Below, piece after piece: positions 23,922-36,522 of a stretch of DNA of 64,000 nt. Source of the stretch: Ricinus communis (taxonomy: Eukaryota; Streptophyta; Magnoliopsida; Malpighiales; Euphorbiaceae). The notes beneath the pieces are model-generated. The model was not told the origin of the DNA, searched no databases, and saw only the letters and a list, made by a program, of their open reading frames with translations. A program made the translations under genes and the position numbers. The DNA lies in NCBI RefSeq assembly GCF_019578655.1, contig NC_063260.1, positions 19,216,723 through 19,280,722 on the forward strand, written 5' to 3'. Within the stretch, counting starts at the first letter, position 1. Each line of letters opens with the position of its first letter.

Positions 23922-25190
23922 CTGAATTTTAAAAAAAGAAAGTGAACACTTCTAACAAATTACCGATTAGTGCTAAACAAAGATGATATACATGCTTCAA
24001 TGTTGACCGTCCGTATATAGATTTCTTGTAAGAAAACCACCAAATTCTAAATCTTTACCAAAACATTGATTCAAGTAGCCCTCAGAGCCCCTACAATATG
24101 TCTCAGAATTATTAAGCCAATTAGCAAGAAATATCAATCCCATAAGCTTTTGTATTATAATATTGTCGGGATTGTAGAAGAAGAAACACATGTGAATATC
24201 GTTGTCTACTTGTGTTCACTACCTTCACTCATCCCATACCGATACTCAATGTCGACAAAATTTTCCAATCAATGCAAGACTACAAAGACACCATGATGAA
24301 GAGTTGTTACCTTTTCATCCTAGATTTTCCTTCTCCGATTTTTCTACCTCTCCATTGTTGAGAACAAACATGCCCGGACTTGAGAGCGGTTGACTCAAGA
24401 TGAATTACAAATCCCTTGATTGCAATCGCTCTTCTTATCCCGTGAAATTAAATGACACATGAAACATCTAGAAAATTTTCAACAACCATTGCAGGATCAT
24501 TTAAAAAGAATTTAAATTAAGTCACAAGTATCAATCATAAGAGACATAATTATGCAACCATTACAGAAGCATACCGGATGTTTCTCAACACCGGTACCTT
24601 GAAAAGAATTTACTTTATTGTGATCCGAGTCCCACGATTTTGCTGCATATACAGTGCAACAAGTTTACCATAATCATCTAAAGGAAAGCCCACATATTGC
24701 ACTCCTTGATGCATGTAGGGTACAAGCTTTGAAATACAATTTTCAATCACCCTCTCACCCAAACAGTGTAATAGGGCGTAATACTGGTGGTGGAGAAAAG
24801 AAAGTAGTTATCCGATCATCAAATCAATATACGACTTTAAAAGGAAAAAGAATAGAGATCACCGTTCCCTTTCTTAAACCGCCCAAGATAGGGGATGAAG
24901 CTCGTGATACCTCTTCAACTTCCTACAAGACCATGATCATAATGTACCCCATAAACAGAAAAACAACATGAGGACGGTTTTCCCTGAAAGTTGACCACAA
25001 CCCATTCAAAAGAATTATTAAGAGATGCAAGAAATTAAAGAAACCGATCGCCCACGAAAAAACTTCATTAAACCCATTTGAAGAATAAGAACTAAGAAAT
25101 ATGAAACAACATGCTAGATTTAGAAAGTCCAGAGTTATTGATTTCTTCTCTTCTTTCCATGACTGTTGCGGTATGCAACAGATTTATGTC
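23922..25190. other. No recognised gene
   Basis: Several 60-105 codon ORFs occur here (for example 24,654-24,971), but they lack family resemblance and clear splice context. The stretch may contain decayed PDS5-like intronic and exonic DNA. Confidence 0.4.
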
Positions 25191-25194
25191 AGAT

Positions 25195-26015
25195 GCTTGA
25201 GAATAAACCCATTTCCCCGGTTTAAACAAGAAGGTAACAACGATCAAACTAAATCTACAGAAGAATATGTAGCATCACAGGAACAAGGAACAGAAGAGAG
25301 GCATTTGGATTAAAACTGAAATTGAGGATTTCAGCCCTAGGAGAATCGCAGGATTCATTGTGGGTTTCACAGCTGAGCGAAAGGAAACTAATGGAGGGAA
25401 AAGAACGTCTGGGATGCTCTTATGAGAATGGACCCTTAGTATTACGCATGAACGGTAAAAAATTTCCTAATTAGCTACATTTTCCTCTTCCTCAAAATTC
25501 AAAGGCTTGAGAATAAACCCATTTCCCCGATTTAAACAAGAAAGTAACAATCAAACTAAAACGGACCGACGAGGAACGGCTGTGACGGTGGAAGTGGACA
25601 TCTCAGCGGAAAAAGGAGAGAAGGGATCGGGAGAATGGGAGAGAGGAAAATAACGTTTGGGATTCCGAATGAAAATGGACCCTTAGTATTCCTCATCGAC
25701 GGTAAAAAAAAATTCCTAATTAGCTACATTTTCCTCTTCCTCAAATTCAAAGAAAATCCTTAATTTTTTTTTTTACCGTTGGAATTTACCACATTTTTAT
25801 TCTATAAGTAATTTCAAAATTTTAATTTAAAGTGAAAGATTTTTAGCTTAGCATTTCTATATTAATTAATGAAAAAAATGGTTTTCGCCGAATTTATTAA
25901 GAAAGGAAATACGACTTTAATAAAATTGCAAATAAAAATTAAAAAAGAAAATTATATAGTATTATTGTCACATTCTAACTAAAAAATCTATGTTTAACAT
26001 AAAAAAAATATATTG
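25195..26015. repeat. Dispersed duplicate shared with 2.1-3.4 kb
   Basis: 25,338-26,015 matches 2,171-3,380 with small indels. A partial extra copy of the cttgagaataaacccattt block lies at 25,195-25,260, so part of the unit is doubled here as well. The right edge at about 26,015 abuts a broken MED23 exon. Confidence 0.8.
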
Positions 26016-26034
26016 GATAAAGAGATATAGAAAC

Positions 26035-26202
26035 GAAAACAGCACCGAGGTAGGCCCATGAGCAGGACTCCTATAGCTCGGGAGCCACAAGTAGCACTCG
26101 CTTCCACCAGTCAGGTGATGGAGTGGTGCGTAGAGCATGCCTTATACACCGCAAAGCTCTTTCCCAATCCAAACTTCCCCTCTGAATGGAATTTGCAAGA
26201 TC
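26035..26202 (-). pseudogene. MED23 internal exon fragment, frameshifted
   Basis: On the minus strand, after a ttgtgtag acceptor (203-204), the sequence reads DLANSIQRGSLDWERALRCI, RHALRTTPSPDWWKR and VLLVAP, a well conserved MED23 stretch. An inserted base after VLLVAP (CCCGAGC for CCC-TGC) puts a TAG in frame; the shifted frame continues YRSPAHGPTS. The exon is cut off at about 26,035, near the duplicated flank block. It belongs with the MED23 5' exons at 27.0-28.6 kb, but the exon that should lie between (after NIPT) is missing. Confidence 0.85.
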
Positions 26203-27042
26203 CTACACAATAAAGAGATATAGAACTTGATCATTACACCATAACAAGCAACAAGGCATGTCTATCGAGGGGACAGGATTTTATGCACAAAGGAAGCTTG
26301 TTGGGTGGAGGTTTTTCCCATGTGTAATATGGGTAACAGGCTCACATACAGTAAACAGTAATACTATGTGTGACAATTTACCATAAAACTCTGTAATCAC
26401 TTGAAATACTAGCTAGAGTCAAATACCATATGAATCAAATTTATGTTTTCAGGGCTCTTTTCTCCATGTGTGTAACTTAAAGGTCATTTCAGTAGAAATC
26501 AAAGTGGTTTAAAGTTCTCCTTTACAACAAAGATCCAACAATGGGAATGGGGAAGGGTGATGTAGTATGTAGTTACTCTGTATAGGCATAAATCAAATCT
26601 TAACCATGACCAAAGCTTCTCTTCGACAGGTAAACCAGACGTGATCATGACCCAAGCCCATCTTCAGCAGGATTATTCACAATTTTAATTCTTATATTAG
26701 CAATTCTAGTAGTAGGGAACTTAAAAAGGAAAAGTAATTTCATATTTTGTAGGACTGTTAATCAATTTTCTATTTTGTTTCTCCACATGAGGATGTAATC
26801 TTTACAGGCAAATTAGGGATTTTTGGTTGACTTGGGCGACTGAGGTAACTCAAAAATCCTGTCCTCAGTTTGTATTGCAGGCTCCAACTTGCCTGCATGA
26901 AGCCAGAATTGTTAGTGATTATTGTAGTATTCTTGGTATGAGAACCTAGGAGACTAAGAATATAAGCATAAAAGTTCTTTGGTATGAGAACCTAGGACAC
27001 TAATAAATATAAGCATAAAAGTTCTGACTTGCTTTTTTTGGG
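26203..27042. other. MED23 gap region with a 46-bp tandem repeat
   Basis: No MED23 exon is found here although one is expected. A 46-bp unit (ttggtatgagaacctagg start) is repeated at 26,933 and 26,979. The rest is intron-like DNA or replacement sequence. Confidence 0.5.
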
Positions 27043-28611
27043 CTGTAGGTATATTCTCTATAAACTGCAAACCACTGCGCAATAACTCATAAAAGGGCAC
27101 TCTACACTTATTCTCATCAACTAACAGCCAAATAACATCTAGACAACTGTGCAACCATTCAATCAGAGCTTTTTCAGGTCTCCAGGATCTCACACTATCA
27201 GATTCATCAACTCCATGTTGTCTTTGATCCCAGTTAACCAGCCAATTCAACATATGATGAAAAATCTCAGAATGAGTAGCTGGCTTCAAATTAAACTCAA
27301 GACCAGTTAAAATAATCTTACAGCATAGTTGGCGTAGGCTACATATAGCATTATCCCTACTAGATAAGTTAACTCTTGATGTAGAAGGTTGCCCATTACC
27401 AGAAATATCAGAAGATTTAACAGGAGACACTGTTGCAAGCAAAGACGGTTCAATTGCAGACTGAACAGGAGAACCAATACCATGTACCGAAGCCAATGGA
27501 GATGTAGGATTCGAAGGTTGAAAATTTGATGAATTAGGGATTGCACTAGAAGAAGGAAGTATCACATTCTGCGAGGAATTCATAGATGAGACAGCTGACA
27601 CAGTTTGACCAGCTTGACCAGCTGACATTTCCGCAGAGGATACAGAAGAAAGCAGAGATGGCAAGAAGGTATCCCAGTTAATATACCCTATACTACATAA
27701 GCTCCTCAGTGCAAAAAGGAGAAATTCTGCACGAGGGGCATGGTTACAACACTGAATAACTAAAGATATAAGCACTGATTCGGTGACAGATCGCAGCTGA
27801 TCTTGATCCTGAATTAAATACAAGTCTCATCGTTAACAGCCATTATAGAAACAAACATGATTAATAAGGTTTATGATTGATTCTAACCGGAAACTGGCTC
27901 TGCAGTTGTTCAAAATTTATAAGGAATTGCTCGTTTCGGGGAGGTAACTCTCTGTTGAGAGCAAGTACTCGCTTTTGTGTTTTGTTCCTGAGAAAAGGTA
28001 TGTTCATGTTAAATTAACAACCAATAAACAGAAGCAAACTATAACAAGTTTCGAAAATGAATTAACATAGCGTTTGGGAAGTAAAGAAATGCTAGAATTC
28101 AATACTTACAATCTCTTTTTATTTAAAAAATGCATTGACATGATTTTGCAGTAACCTCAATTCAAATGAATTTTTCGCAATTGATTTACTCTAAACAATG
28201 CGGAAAATAAATAATAAAAAAAAAAAAACTGGCATTATGTTAGCAAGAGAACTAAAAGAGCAACTTCTTTTTAAAGTGTGAAATTTCAATTAAAAGGAAT
28301 CTAAGAAACCCTAATTAAAAGAAACTACATGATTAACTCACGGTGGTTCGCGTGTTGAATCGTCATGTTTTTGGCGGCTACTTCTCTGCAAGAAAAAATT
28401 GAAAAAATAAATAAATAAATAAATCGATACAATTAAATTGAATTTGACACGAATAAATAAGATTGAAAAAAAAAAAGGTGACACGGATAGGGAAGTAAAT
28501 TACTCCTAAATAGAGATTAAAGAGATCGATAATGGCAGCACGGGCCGGCTGGAACTGGTAACCACGAGAAGCAGCTGTTGTAGCTGCTATTGATCTCTGG
28601 TTTTGGTCCAT
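27043..28611 (-). CDS. MED23: Mediator subunit 23, 5' end (exons 1-4), truncated
   Basis: MED23 is a tail subunit of the Mediator complex that links activators to RNA polymerase II. Four exons are intact: 28,504-28,611 (MDQNQRSIAATTAASRGYQF, then ARAAIIDLFNLYLG), 28,342-28,385 (RSSRQKHDDSTREPP), 27,888-27,987 (KRVLALNRELPPRNEQFLIN) and 27,043-27,808 (LRSVTESVLISLVIQCCNHA, APRAEFLLFALRSLCSIGYI, WLVNWDQRQHGVDESD, YELLRSGLQFIENIPT). All splice sites and phases agree. Homology stops at CCTACAG near 27,043, where the parental donor should be. Read-through adds about 25 unrelated residues to a stop at 26,954, predicting a protein of about 369 residues against about 1,600 for MED23. Its own ATG context and upstream region are kept, so a truncated transcript is conceivable. 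Confidence 0.88.
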
Positions 28612-29100
28612 TTTTCTTCTGGATTTCTTTCTCACTTCATTTTTCTGTATAGAAATAGAATTTTCTTGTTAAGCGACCAGTGAAGAACAATTCACTTGCT
28701 GCAGTTTGAAAGTCTAGACGGGTAATTCCGGTATGATTTTCTTCTTTTGAATTTTGGGTCGGGGCCCGATATCCAATTTAGTGATAACTGCATGTCGTGG
28801 AGGCGACTATTCTTAGCCTGTTCTTAAACGACAGCTCGTGCAGTTCTTGCTTATTTTTAAAATTATAAATAATCAGTCATTTGTTTGTGTGTTACATAGT
28901 TTTATTATTATTTTAATTCTAAGATTAAATTGAATAAATGCTATTTAATAAGAGATTTAATATTTAATATTATCTTACAAAATTTTAAAATAATAATAAA
29001 TTAATTATTTTTAAATATTTTAAATTTTTATAAAATTTTAAAATTTTATTAATAATAATAATATAAAAATTATCTATTACTGTCGAGCAACCTCCCCAAA
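28612..29100. other. Region upstream of MED23 ATG
   Basis: This region should contain the 5' UTR and promoter of the MED23 copy. It is moderately GC-rich near the ATG and becomes AT-rich after 28,850. No specific regulatory site can be assigned. Confidence 0.35.
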
Positions 29101-29139
29101 ATTGACGTTGTCATAGCCATCATCCAGCAAGAGGAGACT

Positions 29140-30913
29140 AGAAGCGTGATTATGAGCACAACTAACAGTTTCGACAACACAGAGAATAAGGCCTACATCT
29201 CTTACCTCTTACACCCTCGGGGCGAGCTCGAGCGAGAAGCCGAGAGGTGCGACCACTGCAGGAGGCAGGGGCACTCTCAGGATCGCTGCTGGAATCTCCA
29301 TCCCCATCTGCGGCCGGGTCTTAGTAGGGTTGAGAGAGGAAGAAGCGGGAGACGAGAGAAAGAATAGAGAAGGAGATTTAGCGGCTTAGGCATCACAAAC
29401 TCCTCTAACCCTAAGGGTTATGAGGAGGCGTCTGGATCGAGTTAGGAGGTAAGTAACGGGTCGGTCTCTTTTAATTTAATCCGACTCGGTTTCAGCGATC
29501 CGACCCGACCCAACTCCAGCAACTAGGCTGACCCGGATCCGACCCATTTTGTTCTACAGACCTGACCCGACAGAAAAATCATAACTTTCTCAATTGATTT
29601 CTCAGCTTCAGTCAATTATTCAGCTCCAGCAACCCCGTGGGTCAGGTTTGGTATCTAAAAATTATGTAATTTCCTTAAATGCCTCTCAAAATTGGATCAT
29701 CAATTCCGGGGCAACGGATCACATGACATGGGATGCAATAAAATTGCACAATTTTGTACCTACTAATTCCCAACATATGATCGTTGCCAACGACGATCAA
29801 GCTGAAATCTCTAATTTTGGCTCCTCAAATTTATTGCATAATAATATCCATAATATTCTTTTTTTGGCAGATTTTAAATCTAACTTATTATCTGTCGGTA
29901 AGATAACTAGAACTCTAAATTGTAATGTTATATTCTCAGCGACTGCAGTATTGTTTCAGGATCGAACCATAGGGAAGACGATTGGTGAGGGTCGCTTTAA
30001 AATGGCCTCATATTATCTCACGTACCTCCACTAACCAAAGGTCTTGTCTCGACCAACCCTGTCAATCAAGAAATGTTGATACATCGGCGGTTTGGGCATC
30101 CGTCCGATCGAGCCTTAGACCAGTTTTTTTGTCTAAAACTGAATTCTAGTTGTTGTGACATTTGTAAATTTGCTAAAACTGAATAAAAAGCCCGTTGGAT
30201 GTAAATGGGTGTATAAAATAAAATACAAGCATAATGGAATAATTGAGAGATATAAGGCTAGGTTGGTAGCAAAATGGTTCACTCAAACTTATGGGGTGGA
30301 TTATCAGAAAACCTTTGCTCCAGTAGCTAAAATGAGTATTGTTCGTATTTTATTGTCTGTTGCTACTAACTCAGGATGGAGCCTATTTCAAATGGATGTT
30401 AAAAATGCATTCCTCCAAGAGTCCCTAGAAGAAGAAGTCTATATGATCCTTCCTCCAGGTCACAAATCTACCTCCGATCATTCTCTGGTATGTAAGTTGA
30501 AAAAGGCAATCTACGGATTGAAACAGTCTCCAAGAGCATAGTATGCCAAGCTAAGCCATTTTCTCTTAAAAATCAATTTCAATAAATGCGCCTCTGATTC
30601 CTCTATGTTTGTAAAGCACACTCATACATACACTATTATTATTCTCGTTTATGTCGATGACATTATCATAACCGGTAACAATAATGAGGAAATTGAAAAG
30701 GTTAAGCTAAAACTAAAAGGAGAATTTGATATCAAAGATTTAGGTCAACTATCATACTTCCTTGGGATAGAAATAGCCAAATCACATAAAGGTCTATTTT
30801 TGTCTCAAAGAAAGTACGTTCTTGACCTATTAAAGGAAATAGAAAAAATAGGAGTCAAACCAATAAAGGTCATCACAGAAACAAGACAACAAGAACCAAC
30901 AATCAAGGACTAA
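29140..30913 (+). mobile_element. Ty1-copia retrotransposon, internally deleted and inactivated
   Basis: Pieces of gag-pol follow in the normal order. A Gag zinc knuckle (CDHCRRQGHSQDRCWNLHP) lies at 29,240-29,300. A protease core, WIINSGATDHMT, lies at about 29,690-29,730, where the catalytic Asp of the usual DSGA is Asn. A GAG-pre-integrase motif (MLIHRRFGHPSDRAL) lies at about 30,070-30,115. After a deletion of the integrase and early polymerase comes the RVT_2 reverse transcriptase from 30,185, with [29 protein letters not shown], the active-site YVDD at about 30,650 and SYFLGIEIA. One TAG at 30,539 interrupts the RT frame, where the family has Trp. RNase H and both LTRs are not recognised. 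Homology fades after about 30,840. Confidence 0.9.
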
Positions 30914-31180
30914 AGGTCAAGGCCTCAGTACAGATCATCACAGGCCTTAAATCAGGGAAAAGGAGCAACCTTTGTTTCCTAAGGAAGAAAGGTCGCTTCC
31001 ACCTTTCCCAGCCTAGAAAGGGACGTTGACATAGAGCATAGGGAAGCTACTAATAGCAAGAAGACCGTTATACTCAAACTTGTATATAACAGAACATTCA
31101 TATGCATATAATCTCAGAATTCTTGGTTATATATTTCATCACAGATTAATAAAGCAACAAATTACATTTTCTACAACAAG
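30914..31180. other. Junction between copia relic and BIO3-BIO1 copy
   Basis: No recognised content. The upstream exons of BIO3, with the P-loop of dethiobiotin synthetase, would be expected here and are missing. Confidence 0.4.
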
Positions 31181-34100
31181 GCGTTAAGTAACGACGGAGG
31201 AGGAGCTGATAATTCAGAGTTAATTTGTAAAACCTTGTTTGCATGGAATGACGCTGTTTCTCCACATTTAGCAGCGGAGAGAGAGAATGATATTGTGGAG
31301 GATGTTGCTGTTTTAGAGAGTTTAAAAAAATGAGCTGGAAGTAATTAACAAAGATAAAAATGGAAAATTTGATTCTTTTTGTATTGTTGAGACTGCTGGT
31401 GGTGTTGCTAGTCCCGGTCCTTCTGGTACTTTACAGTGTGATTTGTATAGGTACGTGATATTTCCTTTTATGTGTCTTAATAAGCTTGAATTGTTTTATT
31501 AATAATTTATTTTGTTTTAAAACATGTTAATAGACCTTTTCGGTTCCCTGGTGTACTTGTGGGAGATGGGAGGCTAGGTGGTATTTCAGGAACAATTTCT
31601 GCTTATGAAAGTTTAAAACTTCGAGGTTATGATATTGTTGCTGTTGTTTTTGAAGATCATGGCCTTGTTAATGAGGTCCTACTACTCTTATATTTGCGTA
31701 ATAGGTAGTAATTTTGAAGCAATTCTTTGCTCAATTGGTACTTTCTTCTATATTATAGGTCTTATTAGGAATCACTTTTATAGTGTTCGGGTAAGTCAAA
31801 GATTGCAAGAATTCAAATGAATTGAATTCTATTTAATATATTCTCATGTTTGGAAATGTCTTATTTTTTAGAATACAATTCTTTCAACTCAAGAAAATAA
31901 GGCATTTTGAAAGAAATGAAATCGTACAATAAACTACATCATTTTGCAAGAATTCAGTTGATTTGAATTCTTGCACGTAATCATTCCAAACTAGGTCAGT
32001 TTGCCTTTATGAGTCAAGTCTTTTTAATTCTTTTAATGTTTTATATTTTGCTAGGGTGCCTGTGATATTACTGCCACCTGTTCCAAAAGATATGTCAAAT
32101 GACCTGGTGGAATGGTTTGCAGATTCTGAAAAGATTTTTAATTCCTTGAAGGACATAATGGTATCTGATTTTTAAAAGAGAACAGAAAGATTGAATGATA
32201 TGCTGAAGAAGACAAGAGATGTCTTATGGTGGCCATTTACTCAGCATAGACTTGTTCCAGAAGAAACTATTACTATAATTGATTCAAGGTGTGGAGAGAA
32301 TTTTGCAGTATACAAGGTTAGTGTTGTAACAAACAAATGAATCACTGTTTACAAACCTGTTTTCAACTTTTATTCATGTTGACCAATTGATAAAGTGAGC
32401 CATATTTATTATTTTATCTAGGTTTATAGACAAATTATTTATGTTTTTCGTGCTTGTTGTCGATTGTGTGAGAAGTTCCAATGTAAAGCACTTATTTCTC
32501 TAACAACTCAAGCTAATTTCATTGTCTTTCAATTACAGGCTCAAAATAAGTCCAAAACTGAACAGTTAGATGCATGTGCTAGTTGGTGGACCCAAGGGCC
32601 TCATGCTACTCTACAGGTCCTCGTTGTTACATGTTAATGTTTCTCTACGCTCTCTGTAATGATGTCTGAAGGTCAGATAGACACTATTTTACTATCTTAG
32701 ATGCCGTGCTTTATTTTCTATTTTACTATCTATTTTACATGTTAACGTAGCCGTGATGGAGCATTTTTTGTTAACTGGTGGTCACTTGGTTGTGGTTTAC
32801 TTTCAGGTATTAGCTCTTAAAGGGTCTTACCATGGTAATACACTGGGAGCTACGGAAGCACAAGCGCCATCATCTTATACAGGTTTCCTTCAGCAACCAT
32901 GGTATGGATTCTTATTTTAGTCCTAGAAGCATAATTTTTTATTACTAAAGCCAGAACATCAAGTCAATTTGAATATGTAACACTGTCTTGTAAGTGTTTG
33001 TGCTTAGTACAACATTGAGCTGGCTAATGTGCAGCCCCATGTTTATTTAATTTTAGTATTTATTACATACTTTTCAAATGCAAATGATATGATATTGGTT
33101 GAAAGTCATATGGCAATGATAAGTGAAAGATTCACAATTTATTAATTCCACTAGAAATTATCAAACTCATTGAAAGCATTAGCATTTCAGCATAAAGGTT
33201 GAATCCCAGAAAATATGAGAGATTCAATTCACTAGTTGAAACATCTATGGCGGTCATGATTGTTACATAAGATCTGTACTAGTCCATTTTTGCAGCAATG
33301 TGACTGCATGTTAGAACATTTACAAGAGCCCCAACCTCTTTTTGGAGCAAAATATATTATCATTTTTCATGCTTATTTAGCTGGATCAAAACTGGAAACA
33401 ATCTAGTTTGCTTGAAGGGGTAACTAGAGTAAGTATTACTTTAAGTTAAATTAGGTAAAAGTTTGAAATCAAGCAGTCAGTTTGTTAGGGCATAGGTATT
33501 CAGTTGCCTCAGCAAGTAGGCATTTAGATATGGTTATAGCACCGCACAAAACTATGGAAAAATCGATACCGTAGGGATAAATACTTGAGAGGAGATGGTG
33601 CAGATAACAACCTACCATCGATTGCTAGGGGTAGCAGAGATTATGATGCATATGTTGATTAAGAGTTCTTCTTTTGTCTCCTCAATTGAGGGAGAGAATG
33701 TGGCTATAGTGCAATTCTATAATTATGAGAATAATTCTTTTTGATTTTAACTTATAACAAATCCTAAGGGAAGTAATGTGAAGCAGCACAATGTCACTAA
33801 TTACATGACGTAATTTGTGGAAGGATGGAAAACTTGTTGCTTTTGGAAATTTTTATCCGTCATGTGAGACAAACTTTTCAACGATCTTTAACATAATTAG
33901 GGTGGGTGAGTTGGGAGGAGGGTACGGTCGGGGCAATAGAGGAAGTGGGGAAAATTGAGAGATGGATTTTCAAATTATGCAGACAGCTTACATAAGGTCC
34001 ATATGTAAAATTTTGTTGTTTTAAATATTTTAGTTTAGGGTTTACAGCTTCTTCAGTTTAGCATGGTAAGCGCATTCTTATAGGCGAGTCAGTGTGTTGG

Positions 34101-35019
34101 CTCTCTTACACGCTTTTGACTTGGAAATTCAATGGTTTTATTTTTATTGATTCCTAAAAATGTAATGTTCTTGTCATACAGAATGGCATTTGGCATTTGG
34201 CGTTAATGCAAAATTTAGTTGCGTACAATTTTTAGTAGTAGAAAAATAATGAAGCCATCAATGGTTTAATTTGATCAATCATTTGCCCTCTGTAATTTGA
34301 CAGGTACACTGGAAGAGGCCTTTTTCTAGATCCTCCTACAATCTTTATGTGCAACAGCATATGGAATCTAAACTTACCTGATGCAATGCATTCTGAAATT
34401 GTAACTGATAAAGTCATGGGTTAGTAAACATGAAGTCTTCTATTCTTTCTTTTGACTCTGGCTACTATCTTTATTGTCACTATAGTTTCCTATCTTCTAA
34501 CTTCTGCAGCGTTTGGCTCGCGTGATGAACTTTTTGATAGGAACAGGGACTCCTCAGATCTTTATGGATTGTATTCATCATATGTATCACAGCTGTTATC
34601 ACAATATTTAGGATTAAAAGGAATTGCCCATATTGGAGCTTTACTTATAGAACCAGGCAAGAGAATCATTAGTATTTGGTATTACATATGCTATTATATC
34701 TCACAGTGTTCAGTTAATTTCTTAGAGAAATTCATGATGAGGATCCACTTTTTACATACTCTTATACTATGTTACTTGATTTTTTGCATCAAATATGTAA
34801 CGTGATTTATTGGAGGTGCAATTGATTTTTTATCCCTGAAGCATAAAAAATGTACTTAAAATATTCATTTGATTCTGGTTGTAGCTCAATGCCCTTTTGC
34901 ATGGACACTCCTACTCTGCTCATGCTATGGGATGCGCAGCAGCCGCCAAATCCATTAAATGGTTGAAAGATCCTAGCACAAACCCTAATATCATTTCGGA
35001 GGGAAGAATGTTTAGGGAG
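31181..35019 (+). pseudogene. BIO3-BIO1: BIO3-BIO1 (dethiobiotin synthetase / DAPA aminotransferase), degenerate
   Basis: The plant bifunctional protein makes diaminopelargonate and dethiobiotin in mitochondria for biotin synthesis. Exons found: about 31,181-31,450 (LICKTLFAWNDAVSPHLAAE; VETAGGVASPGPSGTLQCDL), 31,534-31,704 (FPGVLVGDGRLGGISGTISA), 32,055-32,316 (VPVILLPPVPKD; WWPFTQHRLVPEETITIIDS), 32,539-32,616 (QLDACASWWTQGPHATLQ), 32,807-32,901 (ALKGSYHGNTLGATEAQAPS), 34,304-34,419 (YTGRGLFLDPPTIF), 34,510-34,656 (FGSRDELFDRNRDSSDLYGL; HIGALLIEP) and 34,885-35,019 (LLHGHSYSAHAMGCAAAAKS). Defects: an extra A in the A-run at 31,325 shifts frame; TAA at about 32,174; missing exons for the first PLP-binding segment, the FDEV region and the Lys segment; donor AT instead of GT at 35,020; GC donor at 34,657. 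The 5' P-loop exons and 3' end are absent. Confidence 0.92.
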
Positions 35020-36035
35020 ATATGTGGAAATTATATTTTTAATTTTTGTTTCTTTCTTGCAGGTAGTCATCCATCATCTACATAATATAGTTGACTGTTG
35101 ACCACCAGATGCTACAGTTCTAATATCCATATTAATTAATTTCTTTTTTAAGAACCAAAAGTTTTGGCTAAAAGTGAACATTTGTCTGCTGATTTTCACA
35201 ATAACTAAGAAAGTGAAAACATGTACTTTGTCTCCAATATAAATGGGAGAAAAAAGAGGGAAGATCAAATCATTGGCAAAGTAATATTCTGTTTACTACT
35301 ATTAGCATGTTCATTTTTTTAGTGAGAATTGAAATCTTATATTCCGATGATACCTTGAGCCATTAATTTGTTATAAGATCTGCTTCTCATGGTACAGCAG
35401 TTGATATCAAAATATTTGACATATCTATTCAAAAGTAAATTAGTTTGAAACTTCCTCAATTGGCTAGAAATGGAAGCGATAGCTTCTCTATATATTTTTT
35501 TTCTTTTTAATATGAAAAATATAAATTTCCTGGATTAGGTTCTTATTTGATTTCCTAGTTCCCATGGTTCCAAGCTAAATTGCACATTATGAGCAATGGT
35601 GATGGAATATGCTGCCCTAACATCTCTTTTCACCTCCTTCTTCCAAAAACAAAAAGCAGAATAAATATACTGTTCTATAAATTGTTATAATTGGTTGTGC
35701 AAAGTTTGATTGTTGAGTAGTGTTATATTGTACTATTTTGAGTATTTAATTACATTTTTGTGTTTTAAGTTGAATTCATTTGTTCTTGAAATATGGGAAG
35801 ATAAGTGTCTGTTGAAATATTGTTATCACTGTCAAGGATACTATATTTCTTTTGGTGTCTGCTGCATTTTTTATGAGTCAATTTGGATTTTGTTATTAGG
35901 TATTGAGAAATTGTCTACTCCTTATGCATTATGCGGAGAAGGTTTCTTTCTACTTGCTGAAGTAATATAGTTGGATCTAATGTTTAATGCTAATCTATCT
36001 CAGGGTAAACAGTATTTGTGGCAATAAGTAGGGCT
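34941..36035 (+). repeat. 1.1-kb segment duplicated at 39,495-40,590, copy 1
   Basis: It runs from agcagccgccaaatccatta inside the last BIO1 exon through the next intron to cagtatttgtggcaataagt. The second copy is offset by about 4,553 bp in direct orientation and is about 97 percent identical by eye. The left breakpoint lies inside the exon. Confidence 0.95.
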
Positions 36036-36164
36036 TTATTTGATGGCTCTCCAATACTAAAAATATTTTATAGAAATTATCTAAAATAGTTTTTCTTGCC
36101 TTATTTTGAGTTGCAAAATCACTAATTAAATTTTTGTATTCAAGTGTAAAACCATAAATTTTTA

Positions 36165-36345
36165 TCATTTTCGCAAAGTTTTAAACTTGAGCGTTGTGCC
36201 ATATGGTCTTTGAGTACACTTCACATGCATCCAGTCGCATATGTTCACTCATGCATCATATAAGTTTCATGTCAAATACGTCGAGTAGCATATCGATCGG
36301 TCGGTCTTGGACATAATGCTGCAAGTTTTAAACAAAGCGAAAATG
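36165..36345. mobile_element. MITE-like unit with ~24-bp inverted termini
   Basis: The left end cattttcgcaaagttttaaa (36,166) and the right end caagttttaaacaaagcgaa (36,322) are imperfect reverse complements bounding ~180 bp of unique DNA. No target-site duplication is clear. Confidence 0.4.
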
Positions 36346-36522
36346 AAAAGTATACTAATAATACATTTTACTGAAAATTATTAAAGTATATTGAACGGTT
36401 CGAACAAGACTCGATGGATCAAAGTTTTCTGTATGGATGATGTTTGGCGCTCAAAACGTTACACTAAACTGTATGGTGATTGCGAGTAAACTGTACATGA
36501 TATGCCTTTTCATAACATGTAG

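Noticed and set aside
34725..34770. Decayed BIO1 exon (HDEDPLF resembling the MHMVDPLF segment)
   Set aside because: Only a few residues match and the surroundings do not, so it could be chance.
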